Shown one piece after another: positions 23,792 through 31,636 of a stretch of DNA of 36,694 bases. Where the stretch lies: positions 1 through 36,694 of the forward strand of contig JANPAS010000201.1 of NCBI GenBank assembly GCA_031430035.1, read 5' to 3'. The stretch comes from JASGCK01 sp031430035. Its GTDB lineage: Bacteria > Pseudomonadota > Gammaproteobacteria > Burkholderiales > Burkholderiaceae_C. Each line of letters starts with the position of its first letter. Position 1 is the stretch's first letter. The notes beneath the pieces are model-generated. The model was not told where the DNA came from. It made no database searches and was given only the letters and a program-made list of their open reading frames with translations. The translations under genes were made by a program, and so were the position numbers.

Positions 23792-24481
23792 ATGAAAACA
23801 TCTACCCTCAAAATCGATTTCGTCTCCGACGTCGCCTGCCCGTGGTGCGCCGTTGGTCTTGGTGCTTTAGAGCAAGCCATTGCCAATATTACGGTCAGCG
23901 ATCCCAGCATCAAAACCGAGATCCACTTTCAACCGTTCCAGCTCAACCCCGATATGCCGCCCGAGGGGCAAAACATCACTGAGCACTTAACAGGCAAATA
24001 CGGCTCTACCGCAGAACAACAAGCCAAGACCTACGAGATGATTCGGGCAAGAGGTGCACAGGTGGGATTTGACTTCAGGATGGAAGGCCGTGGCCGCACT
24101 TGGAATACCTTTGATTGCCACCGCCTTTTGCATTGGGCTGGCGAATTGGGGCAAGATGTCAGCGGAAATAGCATTCAACATTTGATGAAAAAAGAGATGT
24201 TGAAGTCGTATTTCACGGAAGGTCAAAACCCCGCCGCGCGTGAGGCTTTGATGGGTGTTGTAATCCGCTTAAAGCTAGATGTAACAAGGGCTGCAGCCAT
24301 ATTAGATAGTGACGAATACACCGCACAAGTCCGCGCACGTCAGCGTTTTTATCACTCGCAAGAGATTCACGCCGTGCCTGCCGTCATCATTAACGACAGG
24401 CATCTCATTTCAGGTGGACAACCCGCTGCCGTGTTTGAAAATGCGCTACGGCAAATAGCGGCAGCGCACGAAAGCACTTAA
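23792..24481 (+). CDS. DsbA-family oxidoreductase, FrnE-like
   Basis: A 229-residue thioredoxin-fold protein of the DsbA/FrnE group. The redox motif CPWC is at residues 16-19 in DFVSDVACPWCAVGL, and HFQPFQLNPDMP and GRGRTWNTFDCHRLLHWA are typical of FrnE. There is no signal peptide, so it should be cytoplasmic. The start at 23792 follows soxA by 20 bases; the longer frame from 23609 merely runs through soxA. It sits where soxB would be expected. It could act as a thiol or glutathione-linked partner for the sulfur carrier, but that is inference from position. Confidence 0.88.
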   Translation: MKTSTLKIDFVSDVACPWCAVGLGALEQAIANITVSDPSIKTEIHFQPFQLNPDMPPEGQNITEHLTGKYGSTAEQQAKTYEMIRARGAQVGFDFRMEGRGRTWNTFDCHRLLHWAGELGQDVSGNSIQHLMKKEMLKSYFTEGQNPAAREALMGVVIRLKLDVTRAAAILDSDEYTAQVRARQRFYHSQEIHAVPAVIINDRHLISGGQPAAVFENALRQIAAAHEST

Positions 24482-25105
24482 TTACAGCGGCTTAATCCAC
24501 ACGCGACGAAACTTAATCACGCCACCTGCTGATTGCAGTGCAATCGGGCCGCTGGCAAACTTGCTGTTCTTGACGTCTGCTGTCACCACGCCGTTCAGCG
24601 TGACCGTGAGTTGATCGCCTTTAGCCGTGATTTCGTAAGTATTCCATTTGTTAGCCGCTTTGGGCATAGGATCAATTTTGGAGACGTTCACAATGGCACC
24701 TGTGCCGTAGCTTGGATCGGGGCGTTTGTCAAAGATATTGACTTCGTAGGAGTTGTCGGCGGTGATCACTTTAGGATCGGAGAGACGCATAAAGATGCCG
24801 CTGTTGGCATCCTCGTCAGACCAAAATTCGACTTTTATTTGAAAGTCTTTATAGGACTGCTTCGATACCAAAAAGCCCGAGCCGATTTCGGCTTGCACTG
24901 CACCCTCGTAGAGTCGCCAATTCGCGTTACCAATGCTCGTCCATTGGTTTAGGTTCGTGCCATCCAATAGTGTGACCCAACCCGCGTCTTTGGATGGCGC
25001 GTCAATCCAACTGGTGACCGATACCGGCATGTACGAGCACCCTTGCAAAGCCACAGCCAATATGGCCAAGCAGCTTAATTTGACTAGTTTTGATAACGGT
25101 TTCAT
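24482..25105 (-). CDS. DUF1080 (3-keto-disaccharide hydrolase-like) lipoprotein
   Basis: A 207-residue secreted protein with a lipoprotein signal (lipobox ALQGC at about residue 22). The mature part has the concanavalin-like DUF1080 pattern: WVTLLDGTNLNQWTSIGNANW, then FQIKVEFWSDEDANSGIFMRL and a final GPIALQSAGGVIKFRRVWI. Family members include 3-keto-disaccharide hydrolases, but many are uncharacterised. It abuts the convergent frnE stop with no gap. It lies 79 bases after the amidase on the same strand and may share its transcript. Confidence 0.85.
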   Translation of the reverse strand: MKPLSKLVKLSCLAILAVALQGCSYMPVSVTSWIDAPSKDAGWVTLLDGTNLNQWTSIGNANWRLYEGAVQAEIGSGFLVSKQSYKDFQIKVEFWSDEDANSGIFMRLSDPKVITADNSYEVNIFDKRPDPSYGTGAIVNVSKIDPMPKAANKWNTYEITAKGDQLTVTLNGVVTADVKNSKFASGPIALQSAGGVIKFRRVWIKPL

Positions 25106-25184
25106 AGCTGAACTCCCTAAAGTTATAAAAGTTTGATGCTAATGTGTCTGTAGTCTGCTGTCGCTAGGGAATTCCCTTGAAGTG

Positions 25185-26477
25185 TCATACCAAGCGCATT
25201 GCCGTGTGCACGGCATGTGCAGCAGAGAGTAGCTGATGATCTTGCCCATAGCGACCCACTAGCTGCAGCCCCATCGGCAAGCCGTTTACAGACTTTGTAA
25301 ACGGCAAGTGGATACACGGTAAACCCAGCAGCGTCCAGGTTCGGCAAAACAGCGGATCACCTGTATGCGCCAGCCCCTGCGGTGCAGCACCTATCGTGCT
25401 GGGCGCGAGGATCACATCAACGTCTTTAAATAAATCTTCCGCCTGCTGGCGTGCGTGCTGCGTGGTGAGCAAGTTCGCGGCATGCGCTTCGCCGCTAATC
25501 GTCTCGCCGTAAGCCAGTAGCGTTTGCAGCGGTGCGCTTAAGCGATTCGGCGTTTCGCGGTTTTCGGGCAACAACGATCTGGCAGTTTCAAAAGCTTGAA
25601 TGTCTTTTTGCACGGCAACCAAGTTGGAGAGCGACGCTGGCAACACCAACTTTGAAAGTTTCGCGCTTTGCAGTAATTGCAGCGCCTGCGCCCACGCCGT
25701 TTGCGTATCGTTATCTGCCAAATGCCACTCAGGCGTTTGACAAAGCCCTAAGCGAATGCCCTGCAAAGCCACATCCACATTGGGCTGCAGGATCATTCTC
25801 GCATCACCAGTGAGCACACTCGTCAGCAGAGCTACGTCGCGCACATTACGCGCAAAACCGCCGATAGTGTCTAGCGTTTCAGACAAGCTCTTGACGCCCG
25901 CCTTCGCGATGCGGTTGTGACTGGGTTTAAAGCCCACCACGCCGCAAAATGCCGCAGGTCGAATGATTGAACCCGCCGTTTGCGTTCCCAGCGCGATGGG
26001 CAGCATGAAGTCGGCCACCGCCGCAGCTGAGCCACTGGATGAGCCGCCAGGTGTGTGATCTGTATTGTGCGGATTGCGCGTATCCGTCGTCGGCTGCATA
26101 TTCGCCAACTCCGTCGTCACCGTTTTGCCCAGCATGATGCCACCTGCTGCGCGGCACTGCGCGACCGCCGCCGAATCCGCTAATGGCTGGTGACCCGCAT
26201 AGATAGGCGATCCGTAGCAAGTTGGCGCGTCTGCCGTATCAAACAAATCTTTCACACCAAACGGAATGCCGTGCAGCAAGCCGCGGATGGCGCCAGTGTC
26301 TAACGCGCGGGCTTGTTTGATTGCTGCCTCAGGATTGATATGCGTGAAAACGTGGATGAGTGGCTCTCGCTCATGAATGTGCTCAAGGCAGGACCGCACT
26401 AAATCCTCGGACGTGATATCGCGCGAAGCCAAAAGGGAAGCGGCTTCCCAAGCATCTAACTCGCGCGGCCGCTTCAT
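25185..26477 (-). CDS. Amidase signature family protein
   Basis: A 430-residue enzyme of the amidase signature family, which hydrolyses amide bonds with a Ser-cisSer-Lys triad. The Lys lies in PFGVKDLFD. The Ser pair lies in TPGGSSSGSAAAVAD, and TQTAGSIIRPAAFCGVVGFKPS continues the signature. The C-terminal region has GLPCIHLPFTKSVNGLPMGLQLVG. No signal peptide is visible. It follows the molybdenum-hydroxylase pair by 15 bases and is probably co-transcribed, so the amide substrate may be linked to the heterocycle or aromatic handled by that enzyme. This is inference. Confidence 0.92.
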   Translation of the reverse strand: MKRPRELDAWEAASLLASRDITSEDLVRSCLEHIHEREPLIHVFTHINPEAAIKQARALDTGAIRGLLHGIPFGVKDLFDTADAPTCYGSPIYAGHQPLADSAAVAQCRAAGGIMLGKTVTTELANMQPTTDTRNPHNTDHTPGGSSSGSAAAVADFMLPIALGTQTAGSIIRPAAFCGVVGFKPSHNRIAKAGVKSLSETLDTIGGFARNVRDVALLTSVLTGDARMILQPNVDVALQGIRLGLCQTPEWHLADNDTQTAWAQALQLLQSAKLSKLVLPASLSNLVAVQKDIQAFETARSLLPENRETPNRLSAPLQTLLAYGETISGEAHAANLLTTQHARQQAEDLFKDVDVILAPSTIGAAPQGLAHTGDPLFCRTWTLLGLPCIHLPFTKSVNGLPMGLQLVGRYGQDHQLLSAAHAVHTAMRLV

Positions 26478-26492
26478 CGAAGCATCGCTTTC

Positions 26493-28748
26493 TTACGCAA
26501 ACGTAAAGCCTTGGTTCTTCAGTGGCAAACTGCGGACAGGCTTGCCCGTCGCAGCCATGATGGCATTCAAAACCGCTGGTGCAGCCACACAAATGGTGGG
26601 CTCGCCGACCCCGCCCCAAAAATCAAAAGTTGGCACGATCACGCTCTCCACCTTGGGCATTTCTTTCAGTTTCAAGATGCGGTAGGTGTCGAAATTCAGC
26701 TCTTTCATACGTCCGTTTTCAACAGTGTTTTCACCAAAAAACAGCGCCGAGAGACCATACGCAATACCGCCTTCAATTTGTGCAGCGATTTGATCGGGGT
26801 TCACAGCATGGCCGCAATCGGTGGCGCTAACGATGCGGTGAACTTTCAGCTCATTATTTGGTCCCACCGACACTTCGGCTACGGCTGCCGAGTACGAGGC
26901 ATAGCCCATGAACTGCGAAATACCTCGGAAACGCCCTGGTGGAAGTGGCTTACCCCAGCCTGCTTTTTCAGCCGCCGCATTGAGCACCGCTAAATGCTTA
27001 GGGTGATTTTTCATGAGTGCGCGGCGAAACTCTAGCGAATCCTTACCTGCAGCGCGCGCGACCTCCTCAATAAAACACTCGGCAAAAATGGCGTTTTGGT
27101 TGGTATTCACTCCGCGCCACGGGCCCACAGGCACGTGGGTGTTGCGCATCACGTACTCTGTCAGCAAGTTAGGCACGGTATAGCCAAACTGGGCATCGCC
27201 CGCCGTCGTTTTCCAAAAGCCCTGCATCTGGCGCTCGTCTTTTCCGTCCTTGATATTGAGCGGTGACAACAGTGCATTGATAGACTGACCTGACACACGG
27301 ATGTGCAGGCCAGTAAGGTTGCCCTGCTCGTCGAGGCCAGCCGCCATTTTGGCTGTAGCGATTGGACGGAAAAAATCGTGCGCTTGGTCTTCCTCGCGCG
27401 ACCATAAAAGCTTGACGGGTGTCCCGACGAAATGCTTGGCGATTTCGACGGCTTGGAACACATAGTCTTGGTTACCACCGCGACGACCGAATCCACCGCC
27501 CAAATCCATTTTGTAGATTTCGCACTCGGGCAGTGCCAGCTTAGTTGCTGCAGCCAAGGCCGCATGCGAGGCTTCGCCGTTTTGTGTGGGCACCCAGCAT
27601 TCGGCGCGTGTGATCTTGCCATCCGCACCCGCTGTCAACTTGACCGTGGCATTCATCGGCTCCATCGGCGCATGCGAGACAAATGGTGTGAAGTACGTGG
27701 CTTCGACTTTTTTTGCCGATTTGGCAATCGCGCCGAGTGCATCACCCTCTTGGCGACCTGCCAATGTGCCAAGGGGCGCGTTGACCGTGAGGCCCTCGTT
27801 CAAATGCGCCAAGATGCTGGCACTGCTAACTTTGGCGTTTGCACCCTCGTCCCACACAATCGGTAGCGATGCCAGCGCTTGCTTGGCACGCCACCATGTG
27901 TCGGCAACTACGGCTACGCCGCTAATCACGCCTGTCTCGACGCGCACGACTTTTTTAACCCCGCGCATGTTTTTGACCGCACTCTCATCAAAGCTGACCA
28001 GCTTGCCGCCAAACACGGGACAGTCTTTGATGGCTGCGCACAGCATGCCTGGCAGTTGAATATCCGCGCCGTAAACGAGGGAGCCATTCAGCTTCTCTTT
28101 CGTATCAATACGCGCCATCGCCTTGCCTGCAACCTTCCAGTCTTTTGGGTTTTTGAGCGTAATTGTCTTCAGATCTGGTGGGGTGAGTTTTGCGGCAGCA
28201 GCGGCGACTTGGCCGTAACGCAGACTCTTCTTGCTCTTGGCGTGGGTGATCAGCCCATTGGCTGTTGTCAGCTCTGACGCAGGCACGCCCATCTTTTCGG
28301 CTGCGGCTTGAATCAGCATCAACCGTGCTGCAGCGCCGCCTTGGCGAACGTACTCATGCGAGATACGAATCCCACGGCTACCGCCCGTGGACATTTCGCC
28401 CCACGCGCGTTTACGTGCGACGCTTTGGCCTGGCGTTGGCATTTCGGTCGTAACCTTTCGCCAATCGCATTCCAGCTCCTCGGCGACCAGTTGCGCAAGA
28501 CCCGTGCGCGTGCCCTGCCCCATCTCTGAGCGAGCGATACGAATCACGCAGGTGTCGTCGGGTTTGATGACGACCCATACGCCCACCTCGTTACCGCCTG
28601 CCTCGCTTGCGCCAAAGCCCATGCCCACAGGCGTTGCTGCTAGTGCCTCACCAGCCATGAAGGCTGGCAGGCCAATAGCCAAGCCGCCTGCAGCTAGGGT
28701 GCCTGACCCAATGAGGAAAGAGCGGCGTTTGATTGTGGTGGTGTTCAT
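26493..28748 (-). CDS. Molybdopterin-binding large subunit, IorB-like aldehyde/isoquinoline oxidoreductase
   Basis: A 751-residue xanthine oxidase-family subunit of the isoquinoline 1-oxidoreductase beta type. The Tat signal KRRSFLIGSGTLAAGGLAIG is at the start, so it is exported folded with cofactor. Visible marks include GQGTRTGLAQLVAEELECDW, GGGFGRRGG for cofactor contact, NTHVPVGPWRGVNTNQNA, and QIEGGIAYGLSALFF with a final GVGEPTICVAAPAVLNAI, where the Glu fits the catalytic base. The start overlaps the small-subunit stop as ATGA. No c-type cytochrome acceptor is adjacent. The physiological substrate is unknown: an N-heterocycle or an aldehyde. Confidence 0.92.
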   Translation of the reverse strand: MNTTTIKRRSFLIGSGTLAAGGLAIGLPAFMAGEALAATPVGMGFGASEAGGNEVGVWVVIKPDDTCVIRIARSEMGQGTRTGLAQLVAEELECDWRKVTTEMPTPGQSVARKRAWGEMSTGGSRGIRISHEYVRQGGAAARLMLIQAAAEKMGVPASELTTANGLITHAKSKKSLRYGQVAAAAAKLTPPDLKTITLKNPKDWKVAGKAMARIDTKEKLNGSLVYGADIQLPGMLCAAIKDCPVFGGKLVSFDESAVKNMRGVKKVVRVETGVISGVAVVADTWWRAKQALASLPIVWDEGANAKVSSASILAHLNEGLTVNAPLGTLAGRQEGDALGAIAKSAKKVEATYFTPFVSHAPMEPMNATVKLTAGADGKITRAECWVPTQNGEASHAALAAATKLALPECEIYKMDLGGGFGRRGGNQDYVFQAVEIAKHFVGTPVKLLWSREEDQAHDFFRPIATAKMAAGLDEQGNLTGLHIRVSGQSINALLSPLNIKDGKDERQMQGFWKTTAGDAQFGYTVPNLLTEYVMRNTHVPVGPWRGVNTNQNAIFAECFIEEVARAAGKDSLEFRRALMKNHPKHLAVLNAAAEKAGWGKPLPPGRFRGISQFMGYASYSAAVAEVSVGPNNELKVHRIVSATDCGHAVNPDQIAAQIEGGIAYGLSALFFGENTVENGRMKELNFDTYRILKLKEMPKVESVIVPTFDFWGGVGEPTICVAAPAVLNAIMAATGKPVRSLPLKNQGFTFA

Positions 28749-29299
28749 GCTGTCACCTCTTTGCTTAAAACGACAAATGCATTTGCGCCCGTGTGTTCCG
28801 CTGCATATAAACCCATGAAATCACCCGTGTAACCGTTGGCTGCCGCCATCTTTTTGTTGCCCGCCGCCAAATGAATCGCCGCGCGAATACGTTGGTATGT
28901 ACCGCAGCGGCAGATATTCGTCATCGCTGCGTCAATATCAGCGTCCGTTGGTTTTGGATTACCTTTGAGCAGCGCCGCTGCCGCCATGATTTGCCCTGAC
29001 TGGCAATAGCCGCACTGCGGCACATCGACCGCATTCCATGCTTTTTGAATGGGATGCGAGCTGGTTTTAGATAAGCCCTCAATCGTGGTGATTTTTTGAC
29101 CTTGCAGCGCGGAAGCTGGAACTGAGCACGACCGCGCAGGAGCGCCGTTAATGTGCACCGTGCAAGCACCGCACTGCGCAATGCCGCAGCCGAACTTGGT
29201 GCCCGTCATGCCAAGCACTTCGCGAAGCGCCCACAAAAGCGGCATATCAGCCTCGACATCTAACTGTTTATTTTGACCATTGATATTGAGCGTGAGCAT
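28745..29299 (-). CDS. (2Fe-2S) small subunit, IorA-like
   Basis: A 184-residue electron-transfer subunit paired with the molybdenum subunit. The plant-type cluster motif is CGIAQCGAC, continued by PARSC. The second cluster has CGYCQSGQI and ICRCGTYQRIRAAI. The ATG at 29297-29299 is six bases after AGGAG (29306-29310 on the minus strand), so this start is favoured over the ATG at 29303-29305, which touches the RBS. There is no signal, as expected for a subunit exported with its Tat-bearing partner. It leads the minus-strand run iorA-iorB-amidase. Confidence 0.93.
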   Translation of the reverse strand: MLTLNINGQNKQLDVEADMPLLWALREVLGMTGTKFGCGIAQCGACTVHINGAPARSCSVPASALQGQKITTIEGLSKTSSHPIQKAWNAVDVPQCGYCQSGQIMAAAALLKGNPKPTDADIDAAMTNICRCGTYQRIRAAIHLAAGNKKMAAANGYTGDFMGLYAAEHTGANAFVVLSKEVTA

Positions 29300-29400
29300 G
29301 CGCATCTCCTAGGTGGATTGAACTAAATTGAAATCGCTAAGCGGTTTTATACTGCGCTTAACTTCCCATCCCTATAGTGTTCCCCCTCAAACTGTCACCT

Positions 29401-30411
29401 ATGCAAAATCCTAGCTACAAACGTCGTATCGCTCAGTTCTCTGTTAACCCTGTTGGCCTAGGTTGTATGAACCTCAGCCACGCTTATGGCGTACCGCCAG
29501 ATCCCGATCAAGCCGAGCGCGTCTTGCTAGGTGCACTAGACGCGGGTTACGATTTTTTTGACACCGCTACGCTTTACGGCTTTGGTGCAAACGAAACGCT
29601 AGTAGGTGAGGTGCTGTCTTCGCATCGCTCAAAATTCACACTCGCCAGCAAATGCGGCATGGGTGGCGAGCTAATTGACGGCAAGATGACACGCGTCATT
29701 GACGGCTCGCCCGCCAAAATCCGCGCCCAGTGCGAAGCCAGTTTGAAGCGACTCAAAACCGACGTCATCGATCTGTACTATTTGCATCGTTGGGATAAAA
29801 AAGTGCCCATCGAGGAATCCGTGGGCGCTTTAGCTGATTTACAAAAAGCAGGAAAAATCCAAAGCATTGGCCTCTCCGAAGTCTCAGGCCCCACGCTACG
29901 TAAGGCCTACCGCGAGGCGCCCATTGCCGCCGTGCAAACCGAATACTCTCTCTGGACACGTAATCCAGAAATCGCTGTGCTAGATGCGTGCAAAGAACTG
30001 GGCGTTGCTTTTGTCGCATTTAGCCCTGTGGCGCGTGGATTTTTATGCGGTGATTTGCAGGACGCAAGCACTCTAGCAGCCAACGACATTCGCAAAACCA
30101 TGCCGCGCTTTTTGCCCGAGAACTATCCTGACAACTTAAAGCTATTGCCAGACTATTTGGCACTGGCAAAAAGCCTTGGCTGCACAGGCGCACAGCTCGC
30201 ACTGGCTTGGATGCTGAACAAGCATCCCGCCATGATTACGATTCCTGGTACAACGCAAGTCGCGCACATGCAGGACAATTTCACCGCAGGCCATATTCAG
30301 CTTGATGTGCGAAGCATTATTGCCGTGGAAGCCCTGCTGGATAAGGCTTTGATCAAAGGAAACCGCTACAACGCGCAAGCCCGTAGCGAAGTGGATACGG
30401 AAGAGGCGTGA
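29401..30411 (+). CDS. Aldo/keto reductase
   Basis: A cytoplasmic NADPH-dependent aldo/keto reductase of 336 residues from the ATG at 29401. Marks are NPVGLGCMNLSHAYG, DFFDTATLYGFGANETLVGE with the catalytic Asp and Tyr, KFTLASKCGM with the Lys, and DLYYLHRWDKKVPIEESVGAL. The cofactor side is represented by ITIPGTTQVAHMQDN. It is divergent from iorA. The following marR-like gene overlaps its stop as GTGA, so the regulator may control this reductase. The substrate is unknown. Confidence 0.92.
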   Translation: MQNPSYKRRIAQFSVNPVGLGCMNLSHAYGVPPDPDQAERVLLGALDAGYDFFDTATLYGFGANETLVGEVLSSHRSKFTLASKCGMGGELIDGKMTRVIDGSPAKIRAQCEASLKRLKTDVIDLYYLHRWDKKVPIEESVGALADLQKAGKIQSIGLSEVSGPTLRKAYREAPIAAVQTEYSLWTRNPEIAVLDACKELGVAFVAFSPVARGFLCGDLQDASTLAANDIRKTMPRFLPENYPDNLKLLPDYLALAKSLGCTGAQLALAWMLNKHPAMITIPGTTQVAHMQDNFTAGHIQLDVRSIIAVEALLDKALIKGNRYNAQARSEVDTEEA

Positions 30412-30914
30412 AGACTGGTCTCAAATCCACACCAAGAGCCGCCGAAATGGGCGTACAAAACGCGGGGCAGCGCCACCTTGGGCATTTACTGGGCGATGCA
30501 CTGCGGCATTTTGATGGCCGTGTGCTGCAACTCATGGCAGCGCATCCTGAGCTTCCTCTGGCGCTATCCAACCTTGCGGTGCGTGACCAAATTAGTGCCG
30601 CGCACATTCACCTAACTCGGCATTTACCGCCCGAAGGAGCGCGAGCATCAACACTGGCTGCCAGCGCAGGCATTAGCAAACAGGCTATGAGCGATGTACT
30701 GGATCAGTGCGAGGCGTGGGGATTGATTGAGCGCAGGGTCGATCCGCTGGATGCGCGTGCCAAATGGGTGAGCTACACAAACGTAGGGCAGTTATGGCTA
30801 AAAGCTTTTGTGGATGCGGTGCGCAAGGCGGAGATTGAGTTTAGATCCGAGGTCGGTGAGGATGTAGCGACTGTGGTTCGACTAGGGTTAGAGGCCTACG
30901 CCCACGGTTATTAG
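30408..30914 (+). CDS. MarR-family-like transcriptional regulator
   Basis: A 168-residue winged-helix protein of MarR type. The recognition region reads RASTLAASAGISKQAMSDVLDQCEAWGLIERR, here quoted only in its motif core ISKQAMSDVLDQCE, followed by a wing VDPLDARAKWVSYTNVG. Translation begins at a GTG overlapping the reductase stop by four bases. Such regulators often respond to phenolic compounds; the ligand here is unknown. The C-terminal helix is rich in acidic residues. It could also be classified only as a generic HTH regulator. Confidence 0.8.
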   Translation: MKTGLKSTPRAAEMGVQNAGQRHLGHLLGDALRHFDGRVLQLMAAHPELPLALSNLAVRDQISAAHIHLTRHLPPEGARASTLAASAGISKQAMSDVLDQCEAWGLIERRVDPLDARAKWVSYTNVGQLWLKAFVDAVRKAEIEFRSEVGEDVATVVRLGLEAYAHGY

Positions 30915-30947
30915 AATGCTTGTATCACTCTCACGTTAGGAATTGCC

Positions 30948-31619
30948 ATGCGAATTTTGATTGCCGAAGATGACCAAGTACTAGCCGACGGTTTACTACG
31001 TACGTTAAGGCAAAGCGGGGCGGCAGTTGACCATGTCGCCGATGGCAACCTAGCCGACGCAGCCCTGATGACGCACAGCGAGTTTGACCTGCTCATTCTT
31101 GATTTGGACTTGCCAAAAATGCATGGGCTTGACGTTCTCAAACGCCTGCGTTCGCGTAACGCAAAAATCCCCGTTCTCATCTTGACGGCATCCGACAGCA
31201 TTGAAGATCGCGTGAAAGGTCTCGATTTAGGCGCAGATGACTATATGGCCAAACCCTTTTCGCTGCAAGAATTGGAAGCGCGGGTGCGCGCCCTCTCGCG
31301 CCGCGGCTCTAGCGTTTCGTCCAGCATCATCAGTCATGGCCCTTTGCAATACGACCAAGCTGGGCGTGTGGCAACCTTAGAGGGCAAGATGGTCGATCTC
31401 TCAGCGCGAGAACTGGGGCTGCTAGAAGTGCTGCTGCAACGCACGGGGCGTTTGGTCAGCAAAGACCAATTGGTTGAGCGTTTGTGCGAGTGGGGCGAAG
31501 AAGTCAGCACGAATGCGATTGAGGTGTACATCCACCGTCTGCGCAAAAAGATTGAAAAAGGTACGGTGCGCATCGCTACCGTTCGCGGTCTCGGTTATTG
31601 CTTAGAGAAAATCAATTAA
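30948..31619 (+). CDS. OmpR-family response regulator, TctD/QseB-like
   Basis: A 223-residue two-component response regulator. The receiver domain begins MRILIAEDDQVLADG, has the phosphorylation site Asp52 in LLILDLDLPKMHG, and the Lys in DDYMAKPFSLQELEARVRA. The DNA-binding domain has LSARELGLLEVLLQRTGRLV and the NAIEVYIHRLRKKI recognition helix. A ribosome binding site AGGA precedes the ATG. The partner kinase gene begins 17 bases later. With a TctE-like kinase, it may regulate a tricarboxylate or Bug-type uptake system. Confidence 0.94.
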   Translation: MRILIAEDDQVLADGLLRTLRQSGAAVDHVADGNLADAALMTHSEFDLLILDLDLPKMHGLDVLKRLRSRNAKIPVLILTASDSIEDRVKGLDLGADDYMAKPFSLQELEARVRALSRRGSSVSSSIISHGPLQYDQAGRVATLEGKMVDLSARELGLLEVLLQRTGRLVSKDQLVERLCEWGEEVSTNAIEVYIHRLRKKIEKGTVRIATVRGLGYCLEKIN

Positions 31620-31636
31620 CTAACTCGCACCGCGCT

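Noticed and set aside
27161..28059. Several long frames on both strands within the molybdenum subunit gene
   Set aside because: The IorB-like frame is continuous and full of family motifs; the others are shadows.
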